Below are positions 1 through 7,662 of a stretch of 64,000 nucleotides of DNA, piece by piece; the first letter of the stretch is position 1; each line of letters starts with the position of its first letter. The position numbers and the translations under genes are program-made. The stretch spans positions 310,001 through 374,000 of the forward strand of contig NZ_LT700189.1 of NCBI RefSeq assembly GCF_900155425.1, written 5' to 3'. Below the pieces are notes generated by a model. It saw only the letters and a program-made list of their open reading frames with translations. It was not told where the DNA came from and made no database searches. Source of the DNA: Parabacteroides massiliensis. GTDB lineage: Bacteria > Bacteroidota > Bacteroidia > Bacteroidales > Tannerellaceae.

Positions 1-3000
1 ATGCCTGAAAAAAAATTACTTCGGGGTGAACCGCTTGACGCCACTATGCATGTGGAATGGCTGCAAGGTGCGACCGCCCGTAACCTGAAATACGACATTC
101 AAGGAACCTTCATATCGACCCCGACAACCTTTGCCGGTTATAAGAATTTTTATTTCGATGATCCGTCGAAAATTTTCAACAGTGAAGAAAGCAAAGTGAT
201 TTCCGGTACGACCGATGCCGCCGGCAATGCCATCATCAAGGCACGTTTCGAGATAGGAGCCTCGGCTCCCGGCATGTTGTTGGCGAACTTCGTTACCCGT
301 GTATATGAGGAATCCGGAGATTTCAGCATCGATGCCAACCGAGCGTTCTATTCACCCTACCGGCGCTACGTCGGTATCAGGTCGCCCCAGCAAGATGGTG
401 GGGAGCCGTTGAAGACCGGAACCGAATATAAATATGAAGTGGCCTCCGTCAATTACCTCGGACAGCCGGTAACCGATACCGAACTCGAAGTGAAGGTCTA
501 TAAAGTTTATTGGTATTGGTGGTGGAACTCCGACAACGGCAGCTTGGCGAACTACGTATCCAACTCATACAACAAGCCGGTGAAAACCTTTACCGTCCGT
601 ACGGGAGCGAATGGCACGGCCTCTTTCAATCTGAAGTATGCCGATGCCGATTGGGGGACCTATTTCATCTCGGTGAAAGACAAGGATAGCAAGCACTCCA
701 CCGGCGTGATGAACTATTTCGACTGGCCTTACAGCGAAGGGCGGCGCGATGCCGACGGCTCTTCATCCGCCAATATGCTTACCTTCAAGACCGACAAAGA
801 CACCTATGCGCCGGGAGAACAGATTGTCGTCACCTTCCCTTCCGTAAAGGGAAGCCGTGCGATTGTCAGCATCGAGAACGGCACGCGTGTCCTCTCGACT
901 ACCGAGCACATGTGTGAGGACCGGCAGACCACGGTCAAGATAGACGTCACCCCCGATATGCAGCCGAATGCGTACCTCTATATAACGTTGTTGCAACCGC
1001 ACGGAATCACGAAGAACGATCTGCCGATCCGCATGTACGGTGTCGTTCCTTTCACGGTAACTTCTCCCGAAAGCCATTTGGCTCCGGTTATCCGTATGGC
1101 GGACGAGGTCAAGCCTGAAGCTCCTTACCACGTGACGGTTTCCGAAAAGAACGGTCGCGAGATGGCCTATACGCTGGCGATTGTCGACGAAGGGTTACTT
1201 GACCTGACCCGTTTTCGCACGCCCGATCCTTGGCAGGCGTTTAATGCTCGAGAGGCTTTGGGGGTCAATACCTGGGATTTATACAACTATGTGGTCGGCG
1301 CGTATGGCGGCCGCATCGAGCAACTGTTCAGTATCGGTGGCGACGATGCCTTGAACAAAGGCCCGAAAGCAATCGTGAACCGTTTCAAGCCGGTCGTACA
1401 GTTTGCCGGTCCGTTCTTACTGAAAAAGGGAGAAAAACGACAGCATACTTATATGATGCCGAACTATAACGGCCGTGTCCGTGTCATGGTTGTTACAGGA
1501 AACGGAGAGGCTTATGGCAACACGGAGAAGAGTGTGCTCGTGCGCAAGCCAGTCATGTTGCTCGGCACGCTTCCACGCGTCATCGGCATAGAAGAGGAAA
1601 TGGTGGTCCCGGCTACTGTCTTTGCTACTGAGAAAGAGGTCGGAAACGTTCAGGTCACGATTGCTTGTTCCGATAATATGGAGGTGATCGGCGAGGCGAG
1701 CCGTACGTTGCATTTTGAAACGGTCAGCGACAAATTGGCGCAGTTCCGTATCCGTGTGAAAGATACCCCAGGAGTCGGACACGTGAAGATCACGGCTACC
1801 GGTGGAGGAGAAAAGTCTGTGTATGAAACCGATATCGAAATTCGTTCCGTGCGCCGTCCGCAAGTCAAGGTGACGCCTGTGACGCTCGAAGCCGGAAAGA
1901 GTTGGAAAGGAACGGTCGACCTGCCCGGAACGGACGGCACGAACTCCCTTGTGCTCGAAATGTCGGATGTCCAGCCCGTCAATCTCTCCACACGGTTGTC
2001 CTATCTGTTGGGCTATCCACATGGATGTGTCGAACAAATCACCTCGAAAGGATTCCCGCAACTATACTTAAGTGAGTTCGCTTCGTTGACCCGCGAACAA
2101 GAACAATCGGCCGAAGCGGATGTGAAAGAAGTGATCCGCCGCCTGCGCTCCTACCAGACGGTAGACGGTTCTTTCTCCTACTGGCCCGGTGGTACGAGTA
2201 GCAATGCCTGGGGTACTGTTTATGCCACCCACTTCCTGCTCGAAGCAGAAAAGAAGGGATATCTCGTGTCTGAGGCAATGAAGCGAAATGTGTTGAACGA
2301 TTTGATCCGTATCGCCCGTAACTGGAAGCCGGCAACTTCTTCTTTTGCCGAATCCGAAGAGATGACTCAGGCATACCGTCTGTTTGTCCTTGCTTTAGGG
2401 CAAGCATCTGAGGTTGGCGCCATGAATCGCCTGAAAGAGAGTAAGACGCTCACGCCTATGAGCCGCTATCTGTTGGCGGGCGCTTACGCTTTGGCCGGCC
2501 GTCCGGATGTCTCGAAGGAGTTGATCGAAAAGACAACGGCTTTGACAACCGCTTATTCCGAATACGACCAGACGTTCGGCAGCGACCTGCGTGACAACTC
2601 GATCCGTCTGATGACGCTCTGCTTGCTCGACAACGGCAAGGAAGCAGCTCTCTTGGCGAATGAAATCTCCAAGACACTCGCTTCCGACGATTGGCTGAGC
2701 ACGCAATCCACGGCGTTCAGCTTGGTGGCTCTTTCCAGTTATATGGAGAAATACAAGGTGTCCGGTTCGATGGACTTTTCCTATACCTTAGGAGGCAAGA
2801 CGGAAAAAGTTTCCACCACTCGAAACATCTGGACGGAAACTTTGCTCGATAAGGCGGCCTCTTCCGTCTCTTTGGAGCTGAGAAACACCGGCAATTCTAC
2901 TTTGTTTGCCCGTCTCGTGACCGAAGGAATCCCTGCCGAGGGCAAAGAAGATGCCTATGCGAACGGTCTGACACTTGCTGTCAGCTATATGGATCAGAAC

Positions 3001-3384
3001 GGCCTTCCGGTGAATGCTTCCGCCTTGCAACAGGGTACGAACTTCACGGCCGTGGTGACCATTGCGAACCCGTCTGCGCGTGATTATAGCCACTTGGTGC
3101 TGACCGAGATTTTCCCGGCAGGCTGGGAGATACTGAACACGCGCTTCCTCACCACGGGTGGCACGGCCGACAACCGGGTGGCGGGCATCAACTACCAGGA
3201 TATCCGCGATGATCGCGCCTACAGTTACATTGATTATCTGCCTGCCGGAAAACAGGTGACGGTCCGCATTAACCTCTGTGCCGTCTACCCCGGCCGTTTC
3301 TACTTGCCTCCGGTCTATTGCGAGGCAATGTACGACCGTCTGATCCGGGCGAATACGGCGGGTAAGATAGTAACGGTCGAGTGA
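1..3384 (+). CDS. alpha-2-macroglobulin family protein (5' end outside window)
   Basis: The frame is open from the first base and the protein lacks a signal peptide, so the ATG at base 1 is most likely an internal Met and the true start lies upstream. The 1127 visible residues carry beta-rich macroglobulin domains, then a thioester signature YPHGCVEQ at residues 672-679 (Cys676 and Gln679 would form the thioester), then an alpha-helical thioester domain and C-terminal receptor-like beta domains. Bacterial members of this family are large envelope proteins, usually 1,500-1,900 residues, thought to trap attacking proteases covalently; CVEQ instead of the common CLEQ is a conservative change. 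The gene ends 20 bp before the convergent msrC-like gene. The family call is firm; the protease-trap role is inferred from the family. Confidence 0.9.
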   Translation: MPEKKLLRGEPLDATMHVEWLQGATARNLKYDIQGTFISTPTTFAGYKNFYFDDPSKIFNSEESKVISGTTDAAGNAIIKARFEIGASAPGMLLANFVTRVYEESGDFSIDANRAFYSPYRRYVGIRSPQQDGGEPLKTGTEYKYEVASVNYLGQPVTDTELEVKVYKVYWYWWWNSDNGSLANYVSNSYNKPVKTFTVRTGANGTASFNLKYADADWGTYFISVKDKDSKHSTGVMNYFDWPYSEGRRDADGSSSANMLTFKTDKDTYAPGEQIVVTFPSVKGSRAIVSIENGTRVLSTTEHMCEDRQTTVKIDVTPDMQPNAYLYITLLQPHGITKNDLPIRMYGVVPFTVTSPESHLAPVIRMADEVKPEAPYHVTVSEKNGREMAYTLAIVDEGLLDLTRFRTPDPWQAFNAREALGVNTWDLYNYVVGAYGGRIEQLFSIGGDDALNKGPKAIVNRFKPVVQFAGPFLLKKGEKRQHTYMMPNYNGRVRVMVVTGNGEAYGNTEKSVLVRKPVMLLGTLPRVIGIEEEMVVPATVFATEKEVGNVQVTIACSDNMEVIGEASRTLHFETVSDKLAQFRIRVKDTPGVGHVKITATGGGEKSVYETDIEIRSVRRPQVKVTPVTLEAGKSWKGTVDLPGTDGTNSLVLEMSDVQPVNLSTRLSYLLGYPHGCVEQITSKGFPQLYLSEFASLTREQEQSAEADVKEVIRRLRSYQTVDGSFSYWPGGTSSNAWGTVYATHFLLEAEKKGYLVSEAMKRNVLNDLIRIARNWKPATSSFAESEEMTQAYRLFVLALGQASEVGAMNRLKESKTLTPMSRYLLAGAYALAGRPDVSKELIEKTTALTTAYSEYDQTFGSDLRDNSIRLMTLCLLDNGKEAALLANEISKTLASDDWLSTQSTAFSLVALSSYMEKYKVSGSMDFSYTLGGKTEKVSTTRNIWTETLLDKAASSVSLELRNTGNSTLFARLVTEGIPAEGKEDAYANGLTLAVSYMDQNGLPVNASALQQGTNFTAVVTIANPSARDYSHLVLTEIFPAGWEILNTRFLTTGGTADNRVAGINYQDIRDDRAYSYIDYLPAGKQVTVRINLCAVYPGRFYLPPVYCEAMYDRLIRANTAGKIVTVE

Positions 3385-3404
3385 ATTTGGGTGTGGTTGC
3401 CTTG

Positions 3405-3878
3405 TTAAATCGGTAAGGAGGCACAGAGTTTTTCCAAATACTCTGCGTCTACCTCATCAAACTCATTCAGTTTGTCGCTATCGATGTCCAGTACGGCAAC
3501 CACTTTTCCACCTCTGACTACCGGTACGACGATCTCCGACCGCGAGTCGGAGCTACAGGCAATGTGTCCCGGAAACTGCTCCACATCCGGGACAACGATT
3601 GTCCGTGCTTCTTTCCATGCAGTCCCGCATACACCTTTTCCATACCGGATGCGTGTGCAGGCAAGAGGGCCTTGGAACGGGGCGAGCACGAGCATCTCCT
3701 CTTTTACCCGGTAAAAACCGACCCAGAAGAAATCGAATGTCTGTTTCAGGGCTGCGGCGACATTCGCCATGTTGGCTACTGTATCTGTTTCTCCCGTTGT
3801 CAGCGATAGCAGTTGAGGGAGCAATGTCTCATACATTTCTTGTTTGTTCCCTCCGTTGATTATTAAATTTTCCGCCAT
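3405..3878 (-). CDS. msrC: free methionine-(R)-sulfoxide reductase (GAF domain)
   Basis: This 157-residue protein is a single GAF domain of the YebR/fRMsr type, which reduces free L-methionine-(R)-sulfoxide in the cytoplasm using thioredoxin-like electrons. The diagnostic stretch is FWVGFYR at residues 51-57, followed by the three family cysteines: Cys74 in PLACTR, Cys84 in GVCGTAW and Cys108 in GHIACSS. The later SRSEIVVPV and DIDSD segments also match the family. Length is normal. It is transcribed leftwards, divergent from the cytidylate kinase-like gene, and has its own -7 box about 23 bp upstream of its ATG. It likely repairs oxidised methionine in an anaerobe exposed to oxygen. The function is assigned from conserved cysteines and not tested. 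Confidence 0.9.
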   Translation of the reverse strand: MAENLIINGGNKQEMYETLLPQLLSLTTGETDTVANMANVAAALKQTFDFFWVGFYRVKEEMLVLAPFQGPLACTRIRYGKGVCGTAWKEARTIVVPDVEQFPGHIACSSDSRSEIVVPVVRGGKVVAVLDIDSDKLNEFDEVDAEYLEKLCASLPI

Positions 3879-3900
3879 ATTCTTATGTTTTATGAGAGAA

Positions 3901-3908
3901 CAAAAATA
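3901..3908 (-). promoter_or_regulatory. -7 promoter box for msrC-like gene
   Basis: On the minus strand this reads TATTTTTG, an exact match to the Bacteroidota -7 consensus TAnnTTTG. Transcription would begin near 3894, giving a leader of about 15 nt before the ATG at 3878. It lies back to back with the rightward promoter at 3936-3943. Confidence 0.6.
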
Positions 3909-3935
3909 ACCTTTTTATTCTAAATAAATTTTATT

Positions 3936-3943
3936 TACCTTTG
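3936..3943 (+). promoter_or_regulatory. -7 promoter box for cytidylate kinase-like gene
   Basis: TACCTTTG matches TAnnTTTG exactly, with a T-rich -33 region near 3910-3917. A start near 3950 leaves the ATG at 3970 in the transcript but excludes the upstream TTG at 3946, which supports 3970 as the start codon. Confidence 0.6.
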
Positions 3944-3969
3944 TCTTGATACCAAAAATATTGATAGAC

Positions 3970-4611
3970 ATGGATAATAAAATCATATTGGCCATCGGCC
4001 GGCAGTTCGGTAGCGGTGGCCGTGAGATAGGGCAGAAGCTGGCAAAAGAGTTGGGCATCGGTTATTATGACAAGGAACTGATGGCGCTTGCCGCGAAAGA
4101 AAGCGGATTGAGCGAGGAATTTTTTGAGAAAGCTGACGAGAAGGCTTCCAGTGGTTTGGCTTATGCCTTTACGATGGGCTATTCGTATATGGGGTTGTTT
4201 CCGCCGTATGCGGATGTGTTGTCTAACGACCGTTTGTTTCTGTATCAGAGCGATACGATCCGTAATCTGGCAGAAAAAAATTCTTGTGTGATTGTCGGAC
4301 GGTGTGCTGATTATATCTTGCGTGATGATCCCGACTGCCTGAGTTTCTTTATCCACAACAACAAAGAGAACCGCATTCAACGGATCATCGAAAGTCAAGG
4401 CCTGACGGTCGAAGAGGCGGAGGAATTGATGGTGAAGACAGACAAGTCGCGTGCCGCCTACTACAATTATTATACGAATAAGGAATGGGGAGTTGCATCT
4501 ACTTACAACTTCTCGATAGATGTCTCGGTGCTGGGGATAGATGAAACAGTTGCGTTCATGAAGAATTTTGTGGAACGGAAAATGAACAAGCGTCCGCCAC
4601 ATTTCGGATAA
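3970..4611 (+). CDS. cytidylate kinase-like family protein
   Basis: This 213-residue protein is a P-loop kinase: the N-terminus ILAIGRQFGSGGREIGQKLA is a Walker A loop of the cytidylate-kinase-like (PF13189-type) family, followed by YYDKELM and later VIVGRCADYIL. These proteins are distinct from Cmk; their substrate is not well established, although the fold implies phosphoryl transfer from ATP to a nucleotide or similar acceptor. I chose the ATG at 3970 because the eight extra codons upstream begin with TTG inside the promoter. The gene has its own promoter. Its stop overlaps by a few bases the promoter region of the riboswitch-controlled thi4 gene, so the two are probably separate transcripts. 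Family call firm, substrate unknown. Confidence 0.85.
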   Translation: MDNKIILAIGRQFGSGGREIGQKLAKELGIGYYDKELMALAAKESGLSEEFFEKADEKASSGLAYAFTMGYSYMGLFPPYADVLSNDRLFLYQSDTIRNLAEKNSCVIVGRCADYILRDDPDCLSFFIHNNKENRIQRIIESQGLTVEEAEELMVKTDKSRAAYYNYYTNKEWGVASTYNFSIDVSVLGIDETVAFMKNFVERKMNKRPPHFG

Positions 4612-4616
4612 TTTAT

Positions 4617-4624
4617 TATCTTTG
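4617..4624 (+). promoter_or_regulatory. -7 promoter box for the TPP riboswitch/thi4 transcript
   Basis: TATCTTTG is an exact TAnnTTTG match 6 bp after the upstream stop codon. A start near 4631 places the whole TPP aptamer in the leader RNA. Confidence 0.65.
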
Positions 4625-4635
4625 CAACCGACTTA

Positions 4636-4709
4636 TCATAGGGGTGCCTTACTATACAGGCTGAGATTATACCCATTGAACCTGCCGGATAACGCCGTGA
4701 AGGGAAAAG
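4636..4709 (+). promoter_or_regulatory. TPP riboswitch (THI box) aptamer
   Basis: The leader carries all the hallmark TPP-aptamer blocks in order: GGGGTGCC at 4641-4648, GGCTGAGA at 4659-4666, TACCC at 4670-4674, GAACCTG at 4678-4684, and GGATAA at 4687-4692 followed by GCCGTGAAGGGAA. Thiamine pyrophosphate binding would lower expression of the downstream thiazole synthase. The aptamer lies 75 nt upstream of the start codon, leaving room for the hairpin at 4728-4754 as expression platform. Confidence 0.95.
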
Positions 4710-4727
4710 GTAGAATTACTAAATAAA

Positions 4728-4754
4728 GGGAAGCGTTACCTCTATGTGCTTCCC
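4728..4754 (+). promoter_or_regulatory. hairpin in the riboswitch expression platform
   Basis: GGGAAGC (4728-4734) pairs perfectly with GCTTCCC (4748-4754) across a 13-nt loop. No strong U tract follows; the sequence after it is AT-rich up to the ATG at 4784. It could act as a weak terminator or be part of a switch that hides the ribosome site; the sequence does not decide between these. Confidence 0.5.
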
Positions 4755-4783
4755 GATGTTTAAACTCTAATTATTATTTTGTA

Positions 4784-5554
4784 ATGGAACAGATTGTTTC
4801 AACAGGAATTATTGACTCTTACTTTGCAAAGTTAAAGAGTAATTTGTCTATTGATGTCGCTATTGTCGGAGGGGGTCCTTCCGGTATTGTCGCTGCTTAT
4901 TATCTGGCTAAGGCCGGAAAGAAGGTGGCATTGTTCGACCGCAAGCTGGCTCCCGGTGGAGGTATGTGGGGCGGCGCCATGATGTTTAACGATATCGTGG
5001 TTCAGGAAGAAGCTATGCCGATCGTACGCGAGTTGGGTGTAAGTTATAAGGATGCCGGAAACGGTACTTACATTATGGATTCAGTACACACGACTTCGGC
5101 TTTGATATATAACGCGACAAAAGCCGGTGCGACTATTTTCAACTGCTATTCCGTAGAAGACGTGGTGTTCCATAACGATGCCGTAGCCGGTGTGGTTGTG
5201 AACTGGGCTCCGGTGATCCGCGAAGGCATGCATGTGGACCCGCTGACGATCATGTCCAAGGCTGTTCTGGAGGGGACAGGCCATGATTGTGAAATTGCCC
5301 GCGTGGTGGCTCGCAAGAATGATATCAAGCTGAATACTCCGACCGGAGGCGTGATCGGCGAACGTTCGCTTAATGTCGAACTGGGTGAATCTACAACCGT
5401 AGAAAATACGAAAGAAATCTATCCGGGACTGTTCGTCTCCGGTATGGCGGCCAACGGTGTGAGTGGAAGTTTCCGTATGGGACCGATCTTCGGCGGTATG
5501 CTGATGAGCGGCAAGAAGGCGGCCGAACTTATTTGTGCTAAACTGGATAAATAG
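4784..5554 (+). CDS. thi4: thiamine thiazole synthase, Thi4 family, sulfide-dependent type
   Basis: This 256-residue flavin-type Rossmann protein begins with the dinucleotide loop VAIVGGGPSGIVAAYYLA (residues 25-42) and contains PGGGMWGGAMMFN, typical of Thi4/ribulose-1,5-bisphosphate synthase-like proteins. Thi4 makes the thiazole half of thiamine from NAD and glycine. Yeast Thi4 uses an active-site Cys as sulfur donor and is used once; here the matching segment is GMHVDP with His150 in place of Cys, the arrangement of archaeal enzymes that use free sulfide and turn over repeatedly. The upstream TPP riboswitch independently supports a thiamine role. No other thiamine gene is adjacent, so this is a stand-alone transcript. 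The function is well supported; sulfide dependence is inferred from the His. Confidence 0.93.
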   Translation: MEQIVSTGIIDSYFAKLKSNLSIDVAIVGGGPSGIVAAYYLAKAGKKVALFDRKLAPGGGMWGGAMMFNDIVVQEEAMPIVRELGVSYKDAGNGTYIMDSVHTTSALIYNATKAGATIFNCYSVEDVVFHNDAVAGVVVNWAPVIREGMHVDPLTIMSKAVLEGTGHDCEIARVVARKNDIKLNTPTGGVIGERSLNVELGESTTVENTKEIYPGLFVSGMAANGVSGSFRMGPIFGGMLMSGKKAAELICAKLDK

Positions 5555-5602
5555 GACTTGCTCCCGATACGGGAAGATGTCCAGACATCTTTTTCAGGTA
5601 TT

Positions 5603-5655
5603 TTAGGGCGGTGTTTCAAAAGGGGTGTAAGCTCTTTTTGAGATGCCGCCCTAAT
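5603..5655 (+). terminator. long stem-loop downstream of thi4
   Basis: TTAGGGCGGTGTTTCAAAA (5603-5621) pairs with TTTTGAGATGCCGCCCTAA (about 5636-5654), with a few mismatches or wobble pairs. It begins 48 bp after the thi4 stop. The T-run follows only weakly, so it may be a bidirectional or RNA-stabilising hairpin as much as a classic terminator. Confidence 0.5.
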
Positions 5656-5691
5656 TTGTGTGTGCCCTATTGTTCCTGCTTCATCAAAACA

Positions 5692-5748
5692 TAGGTGTTT
5701 TAAAGTCAAAACATAGGTGTTTTAAAACCGAATCACCGGTGTTTTGGA
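5692..5748. repeat. three short palindromes around AAAACA..TGTTTT
   Basis: Two direct copies of AAAACATAGGTGTTTT (near 5696 and 5709) are followed by a diverged copy containing ATCACCGGTGTTTTGG. Each unit is an inverted repeat (AAAACA/TGTTTT). They sit between the thi4 stem-loop and the promoter of the metal-efflux operon. Function unknown. Confidence 0.55.
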
Positions 5749-5828
5749 AACAGATGATTGCCGCTTTCCGAAATGCGGGTTTATCTGACAAATTCTGATG
5801 TGGTTTTCTTGTTATTTGGAAGGTATAA

Positions 5829-5859
5829 TTGCGTAGTAATTAAAAACTTCTTATTTTTG
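5829..5859 (+). promoter_or_regulatory. promoter of the metal-efflux operon
   Basis: TTG at 5829-5831 and TATTTTTG at 5852-5859 fit the Bacteroidota -33/-7 consensus with a 20-bp gap. The predicted start (about 5866) lies only a few bases before the ATG at 5871, so the leader would be very short. Confidence 0.65.
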
Positions 5860-5870
5860 TAGTCAGAAGT

Positions 5871-6281
5871 ATGAGAGCTAAAAAGAAAATATATCAGTAT
5901 GTAATGCTGCTCGTCAGTATCGTGGTGCTTATGTCGGTTGTCATACCGCACCATCACCATAGTAACGGGTTGCCATGCTATAAATCGCTTTCAGCCGAGG
6001 CAGCCCATGGCGGGCATGGAAGTTCTGAATCGCATGATTGCGGTTGCAACGGACATAACGTCGCACTCTACACTTCCGTCTTTTCGCATGTGACAGATGG
6101 AAACGTGAACCAGTACCTTTTCCCTTTGCTTGTATTGTTTGATTATATAAACCCTCCTGTTCCGGCCTTTTATAAGCTCTTGTTCGAAAAAGACCGGACC
6201 TACTACATCGAGTCCTTGCATGATACGTGGATCGCTTCTGCGTCAGGGCTTCGTGCGCCTCCGTACGAATTTGATTTATGA
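5871..6281 (+). CDS. small His-rich exported or membrane protein of an efflux operon
   Basis: A 136-residue protein with one N-terminal hydrophobic segment (about residues 8-25, YQYVMLLVSIVVLMSVVI) directly followed by PHHHH, then a second His/Cys-rich patch (HGGHGSSESHDCGCNGHN, about residues 46-63). A short hydrophobic stretch lies near residues 80-95. I do not recognise an enzyme domain; small proteins of this look occur just upstream of CusB-like genes in Bacteroidales. The metal-ligand residues and position as first gene of a CusB/CusA/TolC operon suggest a periplasmic metal-binding or sensing accessory. Its last codons and stop lie in the AT-rich repeat starting at 6272. Role is inference. 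Confidence 0.7.
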   Translation: MRAKKKIYQYVMLLVSIVVLMSVVIPHHHHSNGLPCYKSLSAEAAHGGHGSSESHDCGCNGHNVALYTSVFSHVTDGNVNQYLFPLLVLFDYINPPVPAFYKLLFEKDRTYYIESLHDTWIASASGLRAPPYEFDL

Positions 6282-6387
6282 TTTATAATTTATGATTTAT
6301 ATCACCTACACATAAATCATAAATCATAAATCACAAACCTTCTTTCCTTTTTATTCATAAATCATAAATCAAAATTCATAAATCATA
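6272..6387. repeat. AT-rich inverted repeat cluster (ATTTATGATTTAT family)
   Basis: Several head-to-tail copies of ATTTATGATTTATAAT-like sequence (6274-6300) face copies of the opposite strand, ATAAATCATAAATCAT (6312-6333 and 6355-6387). The cluster fills the whole gap between two operon genes, provides the stop of the first (TTTATGA), and runs into the ATG of the second. Related clusters occur at 30406-30478 and 49281-49312. Confidence 0.8.
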
Positions 6388-7611
6388 ATGAAAAAGATAT
6401 ATTTATTGTGGGTGGTTTTCGCCTACATTCTGGCAGGTTGCAATGGTAATACTGCGACACATGGAGAGCATGAACATGAAGCTCATGAACACGAAGAAGG
6501 ACATGACCATGATCACGAAGGCCACGACCATGAACATGAAGGCCACGATCATGATCACGAACATGAAGAAGCCGGAGGAGGACATGCCGGTGAGATTTCT
6601 TTCAAGAAAGCATTGGCGGAAGCCGTCGGGTTGCAAACGCATAAAGTGGAGCCGGGCACTTTTACCGATGTGATCAAGACGAGCGGGCGGGTGATGGCTG
6701 CACAGGGAGAGGAATCGACTGTGGTGGCTACGGTTCCCGGAGTGGTGACATTCGGCAACCTGTCGTTTGTCGACGGGACGGCTGTTCGTAAAGGGCAGGC
6801 TATATTGAGTCTTGCTTCGAGCGGTTTGTCTGACGGGAATGTAGCGGCTAAAGCTAAATATGCATACGAGAATGCAAAGAAAGAATATGAACGTATGGAA
6901 GCCTTGATTGGCGATAAGATCGTTTCGGCCAAAGATTTCGAACAGGCTCGTCTGAACTATGAGAATGCGAAGGTGGCTTGGGAAGCGGTGGCCGGAAAAC
7001 AGACGGCTAATGGTGTGTCTGTCGTTTCGCCGATGAACGGTTATCTGAAGAACCTGCAAGTGAAAGAGGGCGATTATGTGACGGTCGGCCAGCCGTTGGC
7101 AACAATCTCGCAGAATAGCCGCCTGGTATTGCGTGCGGAAGTTTCAGAGAAATATTACAACTATTTGCCTTCTGTCCAGTCCGCTAATTTCCGTACGTCG
7201 TACGATAACGTGACTTATAAACTATCCGAGCTGCGCGGACGTTTGCTCTCTTATGGAAAGGCCTCCGATGCCAACTCGTTTTATGTCCCGGTTACATTCG
7301 AGTTTGATAACAAAGGAGCCATAATCCCCGGTTCGTTTGTCGAAATCTATCTGCTTACCGCTCCGATGCAGAATGTGATCAGCGTTCCTGTCTCCGCCCT
7401 TATCGAAGAACAAGGAGTCTACTCCGTCTTTGTCCGCGAGCATGAAGAGGCCTATAAGAAAGTCCCTGTGACATTAGGAGCCGACAATGGTTCTGAGGTC
7501 CAGATCTTGAGCGGCTTGAAAGCCGGCGACGAAGTCGTGACGGCCGGTGCTTACCAGATCAAGTTGGCTTCTGCTTCTAATGCAATACCTGCACATACAC
7601 ATAACCATTAA
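6388..7611 (+). CDS. efflux RND periplasmic adaptor, CusB/CzcB-like lipoprotein
   Basis: This 407-residue membrane-fusion protein links an inner-membrane RND pump to an outer-membrane channel. The N-terminus MKKIYLLWVVFAYILAGC ends in a lipobox with Cys18. Residues about 25-65 are a run rich in His, Glu and Asp, typical of heavy-metal adaptors and probably a metal-binding leash. A biotinyl-lipoyl-like half (VVATVPGVVTFGNL), a short coiled-coil hairpin (about residues 150-205), a second lipoyl half (VVSPMNGYLKNLQVKEGDYV) and beta-barrel domains follow. It is followed by CusA- and TolC-like genes in one operon. The His-rich segment points to divalent metals (Cu, Zn, Co or Cd); the specific ion cannot be read from sequence. 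Confidence 0.92.
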   Translation: MKKIYLLWVVFAYILAGCNGNTATHGEHEHEAHEHEEGHDHDHEGHDHEHEGHDHDHEHEEAGGGHAGEISFKKALAEAVGLQTHKVEPGTFTDVIKTSGRVMAAQGEESTVVATVPGVVTFGNLSFVDGTAVRKGQAILSLASSGLSDGNVAAKAKYAYENAKKEYERMEALIGDKIVSAKDFEQARLNYENAKVAWEAVAGKQTANGVSVVSPMNGYLKNLQVKEGDYVTVGQPLATISQNSRLVLRAEVSEKYYNYLPSVQSANFRTSYDNVTYKLSELRGRLLSYGKASDANSFYVPVTFEFDNKGAIIPGSFVEIYLLTAPMQNVISVPVSALIEEQGVYSVFVREHEEAYKKVPVTLGADNGSEVQILSGLKAGDEVVTAGAYQIKLASASNAIPAHTHNH

Positions 7612-7645
7612 TGAATTGACAATTGACAATAGGCAATTGACTATT
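7612..7645. repeat. AATTGACAATT-family repeat between cusB- and cusA-like genes
   Basis: Right after the stop codon come tandem copies of the unit: TGAATTGACAATTGACAAT, then AGGCAATTGACTATT. This is one of many copies of a short intergenic repeat family in the window (see findings). Confidence 0.75.
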
Positions 7646-7662
7646 ATTTACGCAAAAAGATT

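Noticed and set aside
3946-3969. Upstream TTG start for the cytidylate kinase-like gene
   Set aside because: The TTG lies at or before the predicted transcription start; ATG at 3970 gives the family N-terminus.
6272-6387. CRISPR-like array
   Set aside because: Units are short, AT-only, touch each other and occur in both orientations; no spacers and no cas genes in the window.
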